The notes beneath the pieces are model-generated. The model ran no database searches and had not been told where the DNA came from. It saw only the letters and a list, made by a program, of their open reading frames with translations. Positions 1 through 12,186 of a stretch of DNA of 25,370 nt are shown one piece after another (within the stretch, counting starts at the first letter, position 1; the number at the start of each line of letters is the position of its first letter). Source of the DNA: Plakobranchus ocellatus. Lineage: Eukaryota > Mollusca > Gastropoda > Plakobranchidae. Location: NCBI GenBank assembly GCA_019648995.1, contig BLXT01004662.1, positions 705,966 to 731,335 of the forward strand, in the 5' to 3' direction. The position numbers were made by a program, and so were the translations under genes.

Positions 1-11
1 CTCTCTCTCTA

Positions 12-49
<38 letters not shown>

Positions 50-105
50 TCTCTCCCTTTCTCTCTTTCTCTCTCACCCTCTCTATCTATCTCTGTCTCT
101 CTCTG

Positions 106-155
<50 letters not shown>
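1..155. repeat. CT/CTTT microsatellite
   Basis: Nearly pure CT dinucleotides with occasional TTT, CCC, GT and AT interruptions. It lies in the intron just before the first visible laminin exon and continues beyond the window. Its pyrimidine strand could serve as a very long polypyrimidine tract for the exon that follows. Confidence 0.95.
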
Positions 156-157
<2 letters not shown>

Positions 158-174
158 TTTTTTCCTTGGTCAAG

Positions 175-308
175 GCTTCTTACAGTGTGTTCCTTGATGA
201 GGGGCTACTTTCAGTCTCACTTTATGATGCGGAATGGTCAAGCCTAAAAAAGGTCCAGGTGGACAGTGTTCTTCAGAAGGATGTCTGGTACACCATACAA
301 ATAAAGAG
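175..308 (+). CDS. LG exon 1 (first visible)
   Basis: Encodes residues 1-44, including FLDEGLLSVSLYD and DVWYTIQIKR, the beta strands of an LG sandwich. The donor is AAGAG|gttagc (phase 2). The acceptor is ambiguous: tcaag at 171-174 (used here) or cttacag at 180-185. Both sit behind the pyrimidine tract and both could keep the frame. Confidence 0.7.
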
Positions 309-3300
309 GTTAGCGAAGTCTGTTTCTATATATTCTTTTTTCCAGTTCAGCTTCTTTCATAAAAATCGTTTCGATTGTACTTCCATTTTAATAGCCAAAT
401 TATCAACAACGAAAGGATTTCAGTTTAAAGCCAAATCTGGTCAACATTGCATCCTAATATGTAACTCCCAATAATTTCTTTACTAGTGGTATTTCAAGGA
501 TTTAGAGTCATCAGTAAAGATTTAGCTATGACCAAAATAATAAGTTTTGCTCATCAGAGTGGTTAAAAGCAGATATAGGCAGGCTATTTAGTTTTTTTTT
601 CTTCTTTTTTGATTGTGCGAAGAAAAATAACAATTCTTCCTTGTTACATCTCCGTTGATGAGAATATGCCTACCCCATTTTTTTTGTCTGCTTATATTTA
701 TTAGTGTTTGGTCTTATTTATTCACTTTGTGTATACTAGTGTGGTGTTAACTCATAAAAAAGAAACTTTTCGTGTAATGAAAAAACACTGTTAATAAAGA
801 AAGAGAAACTCCAATTTCTGACCATTGCAAGCGCGACTTGATGATATATTCTCTGACTGTGCTCCAGGTTAGGTCTCTTCCTGAACGTTTCACTCCAACA
901 GCAGGGTCAGGAGAAGATGGTTAAAAGCGAACACATAGGACTGGCGAATTTAGATTCCTTTGAATCAAGGCCTGAAAGAGTTTACCTAGGAGGAGTGCCT
1001 AACGATATTAATGTAAGTTATCGAACAGATACGAACCATATATACTCATACACTGACTTAAGTTTAAAAGCAATACATTCTTAAAATCTTATGTAATATA
1101 TTAAGATTTTAAGAATTTATTGCTGTTAAACTTAAGTCAGTGTATGAGTATATATGTATATATGGCTTTTTTCTTGAGCACTTCAAATAGATGTAGATTG
1201 AATATTGAGAAGTTATGGTAGATGTTGATTTTATGTTTTTAAAAATCAATAAGAGGAATCGTTGTCGTAAGCTTATATTTTATTTTTATTTTTGAAATTT
1301 TGTAGTGCGTGTATCATGCAAGGACTATCATACCACAAATTGGCGCTTTTGGAAAAGTATTAGATTTTGGTTGTGTGTTTGAAACCGAAAATCTGTATAT
1401 TTTCATACTTTTTGATATTCTTCAAATGATCAGGAAAACTTTAGTCGGAGGCAATATAAATCGTTACAAAATCGGTAATAGTTATCATTTGGAAATTAAA
1501 TTCTGATTTCATGATATAAAAGTAAATGATAATGATCTTTAACTTTCATTGTCTTTGTATTTTAAGTTCATATTTATTACACTATGTTTCGTTTTTCGCA
1601 ACTTCCACTTAGAGACAAATTACGCTAATTTAACTTCCTAAGTTTAAGTTCAAAGTTGATTTCTTTTTCTCTGGGATTTGTTTGACTTGTTTATTGTTTT
1701 AGATTTTTCTTGTTTAGTTTTGATGTTGATTTTATTTGTTGTTTCTATTACTCTTCTTGTTGTTGATGATGTTGTTGTTGGTGGTGTTGTTGTTCTTGTT
1801 CCTGTTCTTGTTCTTCTTCTTGTTGTTTTTCTTGTTCTTGTTCTTGTTCTGTTGTTGTTGTTGTTGTTACTGTTTTTGTTCTTGTTCTTGTTCTTGTTCT
1901 TGTTGCTGTTATTCTGATTTTTTTATATTTTTACTGACAATCAAGACATGTGCTAGAGTAAACTTTATTGTCTTTTAAACAGGTTGTCGATGGATTCTGG
2001 GAAGGATGCATTGGTGACGTGGCAGTAAATGGCCGTGCTCTGAATATTTTCAGGCCTGACAGTGAAAGCGCTGGGCCATCTCTATGTGATAGTCATTGGT
2101 GCGTGAGTTCCCCATAAATGTTCATGAAGGTTTAACTTAACGTGCGTGACATTTTTTCTTTCTTTGAAAACTAAAGATAGTATTTAAGAAGATGATGCTC
2201 TTAAATGTTATTATACATATATTAAGATATTTTTATTGATGCCAAAGCAACGAGAGTAGTTAAAGATTTTAAGGTGAATTATAGAAGAGGCGGGACATAG
2301 TTTTGTGATTAAGGTGATGAAAAATAAGTAATGACGTAAAAAATGTTGGGTAGAAATTATCACTTGTGAGATAGAACATGCTGCGCTCAATTCATGATCT
2401 CGAAAAAAAAATAAGATATTCTATGGTATAAGAGAAACAAGTAAAAATATTTCAAACCAAGATTAATTTGTATAAGATGGACAGAAATTACATTTAACAA
2501 ATATTATTCACAGCTTGACAAAGAAAGAAAGGTTGTCCACAATATTCAACGGAGATGGTTTTCTTCACTACAGCATGTCAACCAGAGATGTTTTCACATC
2601 TATAGAACTGTCTTTTTCCACACATCAAGACACAGCTAGTCTGTTTTCTTATGTCAACAGTGTAAAAGTGAGCCAATATGTTCTTGATGTTTCTTTTTTT
2701 TTTTTTTTAAAGCAAATTAATAATATTAGTTGATTATATTCTGGCGTATATTATACACTGTATACAACTTATCATTTTTTGGAGTTCCAAACGTTTTTCT
2801 TCCAGTATTTGTTTTTCGTTGCTCAATGTGAAATAATGTTTTTCTTCCTACTATTTAACCAGCTCTCTTTGATATAATGTACAGATTTGAGGTTTTCTGA
2901 CTGTGTTTATTTAAAATTACTCCTAAAATTTCGTGTTAAAAAATTATGTGCGTTTATTTTTCATTCTAACTTTTTTTCAGGGAGTATATCTTAATCTGTT
3001 GTTAGAAAGAAGTGCATTAAGAGTGCAGAGTACATCTTCAAAGGAAAGTCTTGTTTATCTGAGCTCAGACAAAGCTTTTAGTGATGGCAAGCCTCACAGA
3101 GTGAAGGTAAAAAAAAAGTTTGGGTGGTGTTCTTGTATCTTTTAATCATACATTTATTAAAATAGAAAGAGGTATCAAAAAAGTATTTTTAATGATATTC
3201 GTCGAAAATTGAATCAATGGAAATATTTACTTTTTATTCCTTAAATAAGGAGTCCTTGAGTTACTATGATTTCAAGACACCATCTCTCGCCTACTATAGG

Positions 3301-6300
3301 CCTTGTACAGTAATAGCCATCATAGTAACTTAACAAATAGTTTAAAAGGTTAAAACATGCTAGGCTTTTCATGGGTGGAGGAGACATCGGACAAATTGAC
3401 CATCTGAATAAACAAGGTCAAAAGTATGAATCTTTGGAAAGGCTGAGACTCTGTCTATCCCTTACGCTTACACTTTTCATGTGGCAAATCAACTCCCAAT
3501 CTTTAAAGAATTCGTCATTCAGAATTATTCTTTGCCGAGTTTCTCGTCCAATACTTTACTGGTTTCAACGAATATTATTAAAAGGACTTTGTTTTGAAAT
3601 AAATATTGCTCTAAACTCCACGACTAAAGAGAAATGATCTTTGCCCTTTTTATCATTTAGATTGAATATGAAGACTCAGCAGCCCGCATTAGTATTGATG
3701 GAGTAAAGGGTGACGTTCAGGTTCAAACCCGAAAGCCAAATGTAGAAAAAGACTCTCTCCAGGGCCTTGTCATAGGCGCCTTCGTGACGGATGAAAGACA
3801 GTTCAGCAAAGATAATAAATTCAGGTATTTACTACAACTCTGAGTGAATCGAGATGAGTTGTGAGGGGCATTAAGGGAAAAAAATGTATAAAATATTTCG
3901 TTTTTGTGGTATCGTCATATCTAGCTAGGCTTAGGCTACATTGTGCTCTCTAGGTTCATTCTCTTTTGTTCTTTGCCTTAGTTTTTATTTTTTTTTCTTT
4001 GCTTTGTTGAAATTCTATTATTATTCCTTTATATAAAGAACCTGTCTTTTTGTTATAGTGAGGACAATTTACAGCGTTAGTAGAATGATATTCTTTATTC
4101 TCCTCTGCAATTAAATTTAATGTGTATGTTACAGGCCATTCATTGGTTGCATTCAAGACGTATCGGTGAATGGAGAAAAATTGCCCTTTTCACAAGCAAA
4201 AGATGTGTACAATGTCTATCAAGGGTATTGCACTGACGCTCTAGAAAACGTAAGTTTCTTTATAATAATCACAATCATGTGTGATTTACCCAAGTTTTTT
4301 TTGTTTTGTTTTGTTTCTTGTTTTTTTTTGTTTTTGTTTTTTTTTACACGTAAATTGAGACCAGGTCAATTCATTTTTTTAACTTATAGTTTTTTCTCTG
4401 GTATAAAAAAAACGCCCAAAAGATACTAGAAATTATAATAAAGGTGCATATAAAATATAACCCTTTCTATCGAATCTTTATCAGTGCTAAATATCAAGGG
4501 AAAGTTTTAGAAAACTCTAAAAGCAGTGTATGTTTTGTTGTTTTTTGTTTTTTGTTTTTTTTTTTTGTAGAAAGCGTACCAAAACACTTGGTTTTCTACA
4601 AAATAGACACGATAGTGATGCCTTATTCTCTTTTCATATTACTTGTTTATCCTTACGCACACCACCTTACTAATTTTCAATCTACAAAGATAGATGCCAA
4701 TAAAGCTTTGTCATATTTTTCTTTTTCATATTGTTTTGCATGGGCTTGAACTAATCGAGTGTCTGTCACACAAAAAAGCCATTTTACATTGGTAAATTGG
4801 AAAATGATTTTTTGTAGCTGACATTTATTTATTGCTTCAAATTTTCAGAGGTGGCATTCATGTCGACGATGGGGCGAAGAGAGTTCAAGTTTGGTGCTGG
4901 ATGAAGTGCCTCAGTCTAACATTGTTTCGTTGTGGGTGTCTTCTAATGCCACTGGTCCTGTCATGCGTTACGCACGGAAAGACGTAAGAACACATGATTA
5001 TTCCCAGACATAACTATTATGTTTTAGGCGATTTCTCCGGAGAAGCAAAGAGTAACTGAACGACCACAAAGTCTGTCTTAGAACGAAAAGGATTGAAATA
5101 TATTTTTATAACATTTTAAGCTGAGTTATAATTTCACTCTGTGTGTTTGTGGTTTTGGGGGGGGGGTGTATAATGAACAGTTATTTCTGCCTTTTAAATG
5201 ACGCTTCATGAATGACTTACACTTTTACATATTCATAACATTGAAAGATAGAGCGTCCAGTTTGCGTATAATATAGTGGAGTGACAAAAAGAAAAGATGA
5301 GGAACCAGTGGAAGATAGAAAGAGCATGAACCTCTGTTCATCTTCAGAGAAAAGAACACTTTGTCAGTTGGGCAAATAATGTTATTGGCAGAGTTCTTCA
5401 TAATCAGGATCTAACTGCTGGAGTAGTGTGCTTTTCACATTCATTTTAGTTAAATGAACTTATTAAGCAGAATTATTGCATATTTTTATTTCCTTAACGT
5501 ATTTTTTTTTAATCTGCGAGAGAAAATTAGGCAAAGTAAAATATCCTTACAATCACACTGAAGTATATCAAATAAGTTTTATTACTATATCAGGATTTTT
5601 CCGCGGTCATTACATTAACCCTAGAAGGGTTGGTTGCGAATATTGGCGATTCTTCAATACCACTGAGCAGACCAGAGGAGGACAAGTCCAGAGATATGTT
5701 TTCTCTCACAGTGGTGGACAAGCCAGATGAGTAAGTGGCGCACAAGTTTTGAAAAGTTGACAGTAATGAACTCATCGTAGAAAATTATCTGAACCAAATG
5801 TATTGGTTTCGATTTCAGTAACTACAATAGTTATTGAAAAGCCTTTTGAGCTGTAAAAAATCTATTTAAAAGTCATTCGAGTTGGTCGTTTGTTTTACCT
5901 AGACCACTTAATAGTTGATTTAAATGTTATTGATCTATTTCGGCTTTTGTTTGGAAAAAAAATTGTAAAGAGATTTAAATGACTCTACTGGTTATTTATA
6001 CTTAAGTTGAGCTCCTTTTTTTCTAAGTTTGTTTAATCTACTTTAATCGAGCGAAAATAAAGATTTTAGAAACACTCGACTTTGAATGTGTGAATCTCTT
6101 CAATGCATTACGATTCATACTAAAATAATTATACTTTCAGGAACTAATGTATTCTTTGCGCTTGAAGTGCTGAAATGCAACTTATTGCCAAATAACTTTT
6201 ATTGGTCGAGTTGTATGAAATACACGAGCTATTTTTAGAATTGCATTTTTTTTTTTCTGAAGAATGCTATTTTTAAATCAATTTTTTGGCTAATATTGTT

Positions 6301-7151
6301 TACAAAAGTTGGAATAAACACTTATACCGGCAAATAGATTTAATTCTGTATATCTCTTTTTTTTTATCCTTATGACTATGATTTTGCTTGTTTGATTAGA
6401 ACCTTCCACGTCCATTTTTCAGAAAGAACTTGCTTGTGTTGGCCTGGGGACAAACAATGGAACACTCTTATGGTTACACAGGGTGGTTCTTTGGAGGCAG
6501 CGCTGATCCTACAAAGCCTCATTCCCTGGTGATAGCAGGTTCTGGAGAGACTGGCAGTGATGTTGAAGGAGAAGACAGTGTCCAAAAGTTTGCTGGGTCT
6601 TTGTCACGGTTTACTATTGAAAACAGGTAGAGCCTCATTTGAGAGACCAATTGTGCATGGTACAAAGATGCTAGTTGAAACCTAATAACTCCTTCATCTG
6701 ATGTCTTAATAAAATATTTGATGCATCAGAAGGTTTATAAAATTGATATCAAATAAAGCAGGTGAAGGTATTAATGAGTTAAACTGCGTTTGCTAAACAC
6801 AAGCGAGAATTAAGTCACCAAGGTGTTTAATTTTGGGGGAATGCTACATTCAGGTATAAAACAACATTTGCACCTTTTTTTTTTGTTAAATAAAAAAGAC
6901 AAAGTATGTTTAATTGACATTATACTTTTTTTATGTTTAATGCTTTCATTCATTGACTCAAATATATTTTAAACTAACACCTTCTATAATCCCTCTGTCC
7001 TTTTCTTTTTTTTTTTTTACTCTTTAGATTTGTGGACTTGAATCAATTTGAGTTCAAACACAAACTTCTGGCATGTGAAAGACCCTTGAAAAACGTCCGA
7101 CCTATTGCTGAAGAGAAAACATTACCGGTACCGCAAATCACTTGCTCCTGA
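175..7151 (+). CDS. Laminin-G-domain protein, probably laminin alpha chain, 3' end of gene (11 exons)
   Basis: Exons join(175-308, 868-1012, 1983-2098, 2514-2667, 2981-3106, 3661-3824, 4135-4249, 4849-4983, 5594-5730, 6423-6626, 7028-7151) have GT...AG borders and matching phases. They give about 517 residues with no internal stop. Seen: the hallmark YLGGVP near residue 86, GCIGDVAVNG at 101-110, GCIQDVSVNG at 284-293 and the closing cysteines of LG domains. Layout by residues counted here: end of an LG domain (1-132), complete LG (133-318), divergent LG-like region (319-500), basic tail to the stop. Known of the family: laminin alpha chains end in five LG domains that bind dystroglycan, integrins and heparin in the basement membrane. 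No EGF module is visible between LG units, which favours laminin over perlecan, agrin or neurexin; those alternatives remain possible because only the C-terminus is in view. Introns 309-867, 2099-2513, 3107-3660, 3825-4134, 4250-4848 (T-rich), 4984-5593 (short G run), 5731-6422 and 6627-7027 show nothing recognisable. Confidence 0.8.
868..1012 (+). CDS. LG exon 2
   Basis: The acceptor is gctccag and the donor is AAT|gtaagt. The first base completes an Arg codon with the previous exon. Residues 45-93 continue the LG fold and end in ERVYLGGVPNDIN; YLGGVP is a classic LG-domain signature. Confidence 0.85.
1037..1156. repeat. Near-perfect long inverted repeat (hairpin)
   Basis: Arms 1037-1091 and 1102-1156 are 55 bp each and reverse complements with two mismatches, around a 10-base loop. 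The arm begins CATATATACTCATACACTG. It lies in the intron between LG exons 2 and 3. It may be a palindromic (foldback) MITE; the arms contain no coding sequence and no clear target duplication is seen. Confidence 0.9.
1741..1912 (+). repeat. TTG / CTTGTT simple repeat
   Basis: Degenerate tandem repeat of TTG, CTTGTT and TTC units, almost free of A on this strand. It creates spurious Leu/Val-rich and Phe/Cys-rich open frames. It lies in the intron before LG exon 3. Confidence 0.9.
1983..2098 (+). CDS. LG exon 3, GCIGDVAVNG
   Basis: The acceptor is tttaaacag and the donor is ATTG|gtgcgt (phase 2). Residues 94-131 contain FWEGCIGDVAVNG, the conserved last strands of an LG domain, with a second cysteine at 128. 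The split codon with the next exon makes Cys132. A stronger-looking donor four bases downstream (gtgagt) would break the frame with the next exon. Confidence 0.9.
2514..2667 (+). CDS. LG exon 4
   Basis: The acceptor is attcacag and the donor is AAA|gtgagc (phase 0). Residues 132-183 start the second LG domain; FNGDGFLHYS and the beta-strand pattern ELSFSTHQDTASLFSYVNS correspond to the first LG strands. Confidence 0.88.
2981..3106 (+). CDS. LG exon 5
   Basis: The acceptor is a long T tract plus cag; the donor is AAG|gtaaaa. Residues 184-225 (GVYLNLLLERSALRVQ ... FSDGKPHRVK) continue the second LG domain. DGKPHRV matches the usual LG 'D-G-x-W/P-H-x-V' turn. Confidence 0.9.
3661..3824 (+). CDS. 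LG exon 6
   Basis: The acceptor is tatcatttag and the donor is TTCAG|gtattt (phase 2). Residues 226-279 contain RISIDG (the strand after HRV) and LVIGAF, the position of the LG 'YLGG' strand. Confidence 0.9.
4135..4249 (+). CDS. LG exon 7, GCIQDVSVNG
   Basis: The acceptor is tatgttacag and the donor is AAC|gtaagt. Residues 280-318 include PFIGCIQDVSVNGEKLPF with Cys285 and the partner Cys312, closing the second LG domain. Confidence 0.92.
4849..4983 (+). CDS. LG exon 8
   Basis: The acceptor is aattttcag and the donor is GAC|gtaaga. Residues 319-363 start RWHSCRRWGEE and continue with SNIVSLWVSSNATG, a beta-strand pattern with one N-glycosylation sequon (NAT). It starts the divergent third domain. 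Confidence 0.85.
5594..5730 (+). CDS. LG exon 9
   Basis: The acceptor is actatatcag and the donor is GATGA|gtaagt (phase 2). Residues 364-408 (DFSAVITLTLEGLVANIGDS ... FSLTVVDKPD) read in the frame set by exon 8. A longer overlapping frame that contains a 5' ATG is not the coding one. Confidence 0.82.
6423..6626 (+). CDS. LG exon 10, divergent GCI strand
   Basis: The acceptor is catttttcag and the donor is AACAG|gtagag (phase 2). Residues 409-476 include LLVLAWGQTMEHSYGYTGWF, then SLVIAGSGE (the 'YLGG'-equivalent strand) and FAGSLSRFTIEN, where the usual Gly-Cys-Ile is Gly-Ser-Leu (Ser468). Confidence 0.87.
7028..7151 (+). CDS. LG terminal exon with stop codon
   Basis: The acceptor is ttactctttag and the first base completes Arg477. 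Residues 478-517 run FVDLNQFEFKHKLLACERP, with a lone closing cysteine (Cys493), then a charged tail ending PQITCS and TGA at 7149-7151. Confidence 0.85.
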
Positions 7152-10100
7152 TTGTAAACTTGTATCGTTTTGCTCATAGCTTATTGCTACATGCTTGCAC
7201 CAGTTTAAAATATTTCCTTAAAGTAATTTAGAAAGTTATTGATTCCTTTTTGGGTTGTTGCTTGTAATTTACCTTTCTTTATTGTGTTTTGTTTCAGGAA
7301 AAAAAGTATTCATAAATCTATTCATATAAATTGAATTATGTTCATAACATTTCCCCACTTTCAAAAATTCAAATAATATATATTAATATATTTCAAATGC
7401 TTAGTGCCATCATCCGAGTTCCCTCTCTGTAAAGTAGCTAGATACTATGATTTGCCATCTGCTTTTCTCCATCGCTACATCGTCAACCTCTTTCACTTCT
7501 TTATTGGTCACGTCTGTCATTTCCCGTCCAAGTCTCATAACTTTGTCCTCTGCTCCTCAACTTTTCAGCTTTTACTTCTAAAATAATTATTAGTTTTTGC
7601 AACGAGTCGTGTTTTCATGTATGGCCAAAAAAAGAAGTGCTGTTTTTTTCTTCCTGATAGTTTTAAAAAGTTGTATATGGTTTATGGTAAGGAATCATAA
7701 ACATCTTTGGTGAAGGTTTTCTCTTTCATGAAATTCTTCCTTTTCTTTGGTATGTCCACATTTCGACTACGAGTGCTTCTATTCTTTTTTTTTTTCATTG
7801 ATTTTGTAAACGTCATACCCATAACTTAGTACCGACCAAACATACCATGTCGTTAGTCTACTTTTGTTACATATTGTACTTATAAGATACTGTTAATATA
7901 ATTAGTATAGGCCTACTGTTTGTTAGTTTGATTTGTACAATTTATTTTCTTAACGATCGCGTTTCTATCTGAGCTTTTTATGCACAATCATACATTAATT
8001 TAAGGCAGTCCTCTAACCATGCTTTACAGTCTCCATATTTTAAAGAAATGGTCATGCATATCACCTATTGTGTATTATTCGAAGCAAACAACTACAATTT
8101 CGATGTGTACATCTTTTTAGACTTTCGTATTAAATGTGTAATTATATTCCAAATAAAATAAGTTTACAATGTTTGGAAAACATCAGCTAGTTTTTACCAA
8201 GAAGGTTAAAATCTTCCCCTTCTGAGGCCATTTCCAGATTCGAAAGTGCCATTATCTCTGTGTATTACAGTATTTATCATAACCAGTTCACTATAACAAT
8301 TTGTACGTAGATACATTCAGGCACGTTTATGTAATTATCAATGTCTTTGTATTTTTGGGTTAAAGAAAGCAAGGAGGACACATTTTATAGTTCTTTTTAT
8401 GTAATGTACATGTATACCGTTTAGCTATTTAGTGATCTCGTTCATCTGCATTTTTTTTTTAATTTGGACTTTCCTCAACAATTAAAAAGCGACAACCAAC
8501 TACAAGTAATTTGATAGAATTGAATAATTGAGCTATTATAATGTATTGTAAATATTACACAACAGAAAAAATAACCCATGTTTTTAAAGGCTAGAGATTC
8601 TTGTCAGCATGGATGTAGGATGACTATAGAGGATTTCATACAAAATGAAAGGCAGAATGACTTCCTCAGTGAAAGTATTCTATAAGGCCCTGTGTTAACA
8701 AGAAATCAATTTGTTCATTTTTTTGTTGCCAATATTTCATTGTTTACCAACAAAGATAAACACCTTTTCATCCTACAAAATATGAGAATCATGATCAGAA
8801 TATGTGAATAAAAAATACTAAATGTAATAAATTTAGTGATGTTCATATCACTACATGGTAGGCTACATTAGATTAATTTAGAGCCACAAAAATTACTAAG
8901 CTACCGATACTTAATTTTCTCTTTTACAAAAAGAAATGTGTCAAATATCAATGAAGACTGGATATGGTTTAAGTTTGATGTATATCATTATGGTGTGCAG
9001 TATTTTATAATATGAAGCAGCAAGTGAAAAAAAACACTCTGCTCTCTGTGAAAACACAAAAAAATGCTGCAGTTGCAGCACACTAAGTACAATAACTGTA
9101 AAACGTTCATGCATTGTTCATTCTAAATTTAGAGTTTTGATCACATGAGCGTCTTCAAAATCTTAAATTTTGTTGCTGTTGTTATTTCTTCCAAATTTGA
9201 ACTTTATTTTAATGCATTAAATAAATGTATCTGCGATTCATTTTTCTTTAGAGTGAGATAGATAAAATTTATTCATATTTTCAAATGATAATAGAAAGAT
9301 CGAGTTTCAAACAAAGGTATTTAGTGATTACATTTTTAAAAAGGAATATTTTTTGTGCAAAACGATTTTTTACATATTATGCATTCAACCTGCTGTGTAT
9401 GTCTATATTATGCTGTATTGCTATACAAGTCTTGATGGTGGCATATTTACATTTACCTAAATTTTGCTTAAGCACTGCTTCAGTGTGATTTAAAGATTTT
9501 TTTTTCTGCATATTCAGCATTAGCTGTGCAGCAATGACAATGTGTCAAAGTACTAGATTCGAGTCTTGTAACAGAAGAGGCGGCAGCAGCATTGTATGAA
9601 CAGCATCAGAATCAACATTAGCAGCAGTACCAGTTACAGTAGTAGAGGCTTAAATTCATAAGATGGTGTTTTCTTCCAGTGCAATGAATAACTTTCAGAG
9701 GTCATATCTTGTAATTAAATGTATTTGTATATTTGTGAATTTGATAGTTTCCATATAACTGTGATGCTTAATTATTATAAAATTTAAACCAACATGAAAT
9801 TTCCGTGTTTTTTTCTTACACGTTTCGACTTCTGTTTTTTTCTAACTGACTAATAGAGTTATTGAAAACTTTGGCTGTGTTTATTTTTTTTCCTAAACGA
9901 TATTTTTGTTTAAACAAAATTTTAAAAATGCGCCTGATAAATGCATTTGATCTGCATTATAAACAAAATAATTCTGATGAAGTGTATTTGGTGAGGCAGA
10001 AAAAACACGCCCAACTTCAGGGGCCAATAAGTTCATGTTGACACTTTGCAAATCCATGCGGTTCCCATGGAGCATTGTTCTGTTTGGAATAAATTAATGT

Positions 10101-12186
10101 TTGCTTGAAATTTCATCGGTTTCTGTTGGGTGTTTCTAAGATAACTGGGCGATGGGGAAGACACTTCAAAACTGGAATATCGTAACACAAAAAATATTTC
10201 CACTTAAAGTCAAATGTGGTCAATAAGCCTTCCATCTTGGTCAAAGACAACCTTGAGTCTTTTTTGTTTTCACCAGCTGATGAATTTTTTTCATTTCTTG
10301 AATGGCAATCTGATTCTGACACTTTTGAATTTTGCATTTTAATTGTCTTCCTGTGATTTTTTTCTTGTCTACCTCAGTATCCTTTTACAGCAATGAATCC
10401 CAAATTGAGTAATCCATTTCATTCTAGTTTGGTACAGTTTTTATCAAGAAATTTTCTCACAATACCAGCCCCTTTCCATCCTTTTTCAACAAAGCAGGCT
10501 TAAATTACTGCTTCATCAGCCTTGATAAGAAGAATTTTCCTCATTGTTGCATTAACATATTCGTTATAAAAGAAGCAGTGCATAGTGTTCAAAGTTAGAA
10601 AATTCCCATATGAAATGAAAACTACCCATTTTCATTCTAGTGTTCATAGTTATTTGTCAACGTCAAGATATTTCAAGATTCAAGTAGCTGTTTTAAATTT
10701 CCAGTGATTTTGTTTTTAGATGAGCAATATCAAAGAAATTTTGTAGATGCACTGTCAGGCTATGTAAATACACTAGCATGAAAATTTAGATTGGAATCAC
10801 GCAAGCAATCAAAAGTTACTTGCCTCTGTATACAGACTTCTTTTTATATCAACTCGAATCTTGGTAGTATATTATAGTTTTTATGCGTTCATTTTCATGG
10901 TCTCTGGATGAATTTTAGTGGAATTTCGTACTCACACTTGTGTTTTCTAAGATAATATGTTTGGAAAGAGTTGTATAGATCTGTAATGTTTCACTGCAGA
11001 GTTGTGTACCCCTAAAGTTTAGTGTGACTATCTGATATATTTCACATTGCACTGGAATTGCTCATTTCTTTTTTAAATCTGAGACTAAAAATTAAAAAAA
11101 AAAAAAAAAAACTATCCGTGTCTCCCCTCCTTACAATACGAGCAATAGAAACAATGATATTGGTAAAAAAGAAAAATAGAAGGAACAATTATTAAAAGTA
11201 AGTGTATTTTGATTTTTGATCAATAAACTAATAGAATAGATAAATATTTTTAATGAATGATTTTTCAAACAACTATTTACTCTTATTTGCTACTTGTCTG
11301 TAATTTTGTGAAACAAGTGGCTATACCCAACCTCTTACCTCTTGACCACATTCATCTTCTGTCAAAGCTGATGTGTCTCTGCATAAGACCCTCCCAGAAT
11401 TTATGGTATGTGAAACTTTTACTTATGAGATTCTTAATTCTTGCTCATGTGTACAAATCCAATTCTACTGATGCTATTTCTAGTTGTAGTAAGAAAGAAA
11501 GAAAAACCGACATAGAGGAGGAAAAGGAAAAATAGCAAAAACAAAGGTATAAATTTTTTGTCAATAAATTTAAAAAAAAAAAAATAACAGTTGAATTCTT
11601 GAAAGCAATTTTTTTTTACGCTCAATGTGTAAATAAAAAAATAAAACAGATAATTTGTTCTTTTGTTTCTCAACTTGTCTAATATTAAAAAAAAAATACT
11701 TCTGGTACCAGTATAAGTGTTGCACTAGAGAGATCTGGCATCAATCAAATGAATGCACACAGACTTTTTTATTTCGTTTTTTTTTTTTGTGGCTTCAAAA
11801 TGATGTCCATGGTATGTCCATATTTATTGGATGTAGGCTGTGTAGGAAAACAAAAGTTTAAGGCTTTTTTCCCAAAGTTTTGATCAACCCTCGATTCCTC
11901 TACTGTATCTCATATAATTTATAAATTTGTACAAAAACTGCAACAGAGCATGAATTATAGATTTATTAAATTGTTTGCAATATTTCTAGAATTAACAGAA
12001 AGAGAAGCGTGACCATTATACAGGCAAATAATTACATATATGAGAATCAAGTTGAACTTTTATTTAAACTTCAATTAGACTCTTCCTTTTAAATGGAATA
12101 ATAAGATTATTAAAAGTTAAAACCCAATATAAATTCAGGGCACAACCACAATAGCTTTTGTTGAATCCAAATCTGTCTGACTTTGA
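7152..12186. other. Laminin 3' UTR and intergenic DNA between convergent genes
   Basis: AT-rich sequence with many T and A runs and no supported coding exon on either strand. It must contain the 3' UTR of the laminin gene. The first perfect AATAAA after the stop is at 8152. The 3' end of CRYZL1 on the other strand probably also lies here or in the following gap; a minus-strand AATAAA is at 12064-12059. A CAG/CAT-rich stretch at about 9580-9650 is the only other compositional oddity. Confidence 0.6.
8152..8157 (+). promoter_or_regulatory. Candidate polyadenylation signal of the laminin gene
   Basis: AATAAA, the first exact match downstream of the stop codon at 7151, about 1 kb into the presumed 3' UTR. 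It has no clear GT-rich element, so it is only a candidate. Confidence 0.3.

Noticed and set aside
1678..1978. Overlapping Leu/Val-rich and Phe/Cys-rich open frames
   Set aside because: They are translations of the TTG/CTTGTT simple repeat within a laminin intron.
5476..5730. ATG-initiated + strand frame across LG exon 9
   Set aside because: It is a different frame from the one fixed by the phases of exons 8 and 10; the true frame gives LG-like strands.
9893..10075. Possible CRYZL1 last exon on the minus strand (ends NKNIV and a stop)
   Set aside because: The length fits, but residue matches to the family C-terminus are few and offset, and the acceptor is weak. It is kept only as a candidate under the C-terminus finding.
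10113..10337. Minus-strand 74-codon open frame
   Set aside because: No family resemblance and no splice sites consistent with CRYZL1; it is probably chance in non-coding DNA.
11340..11420. Minus-strand segment reading TINSGRVLCRDTSALTEDE with a good donor after it
   Set aside because: Only loosely like the CRYZL1 segment expected here, and it would need exon 9 to end early at a weak donor.
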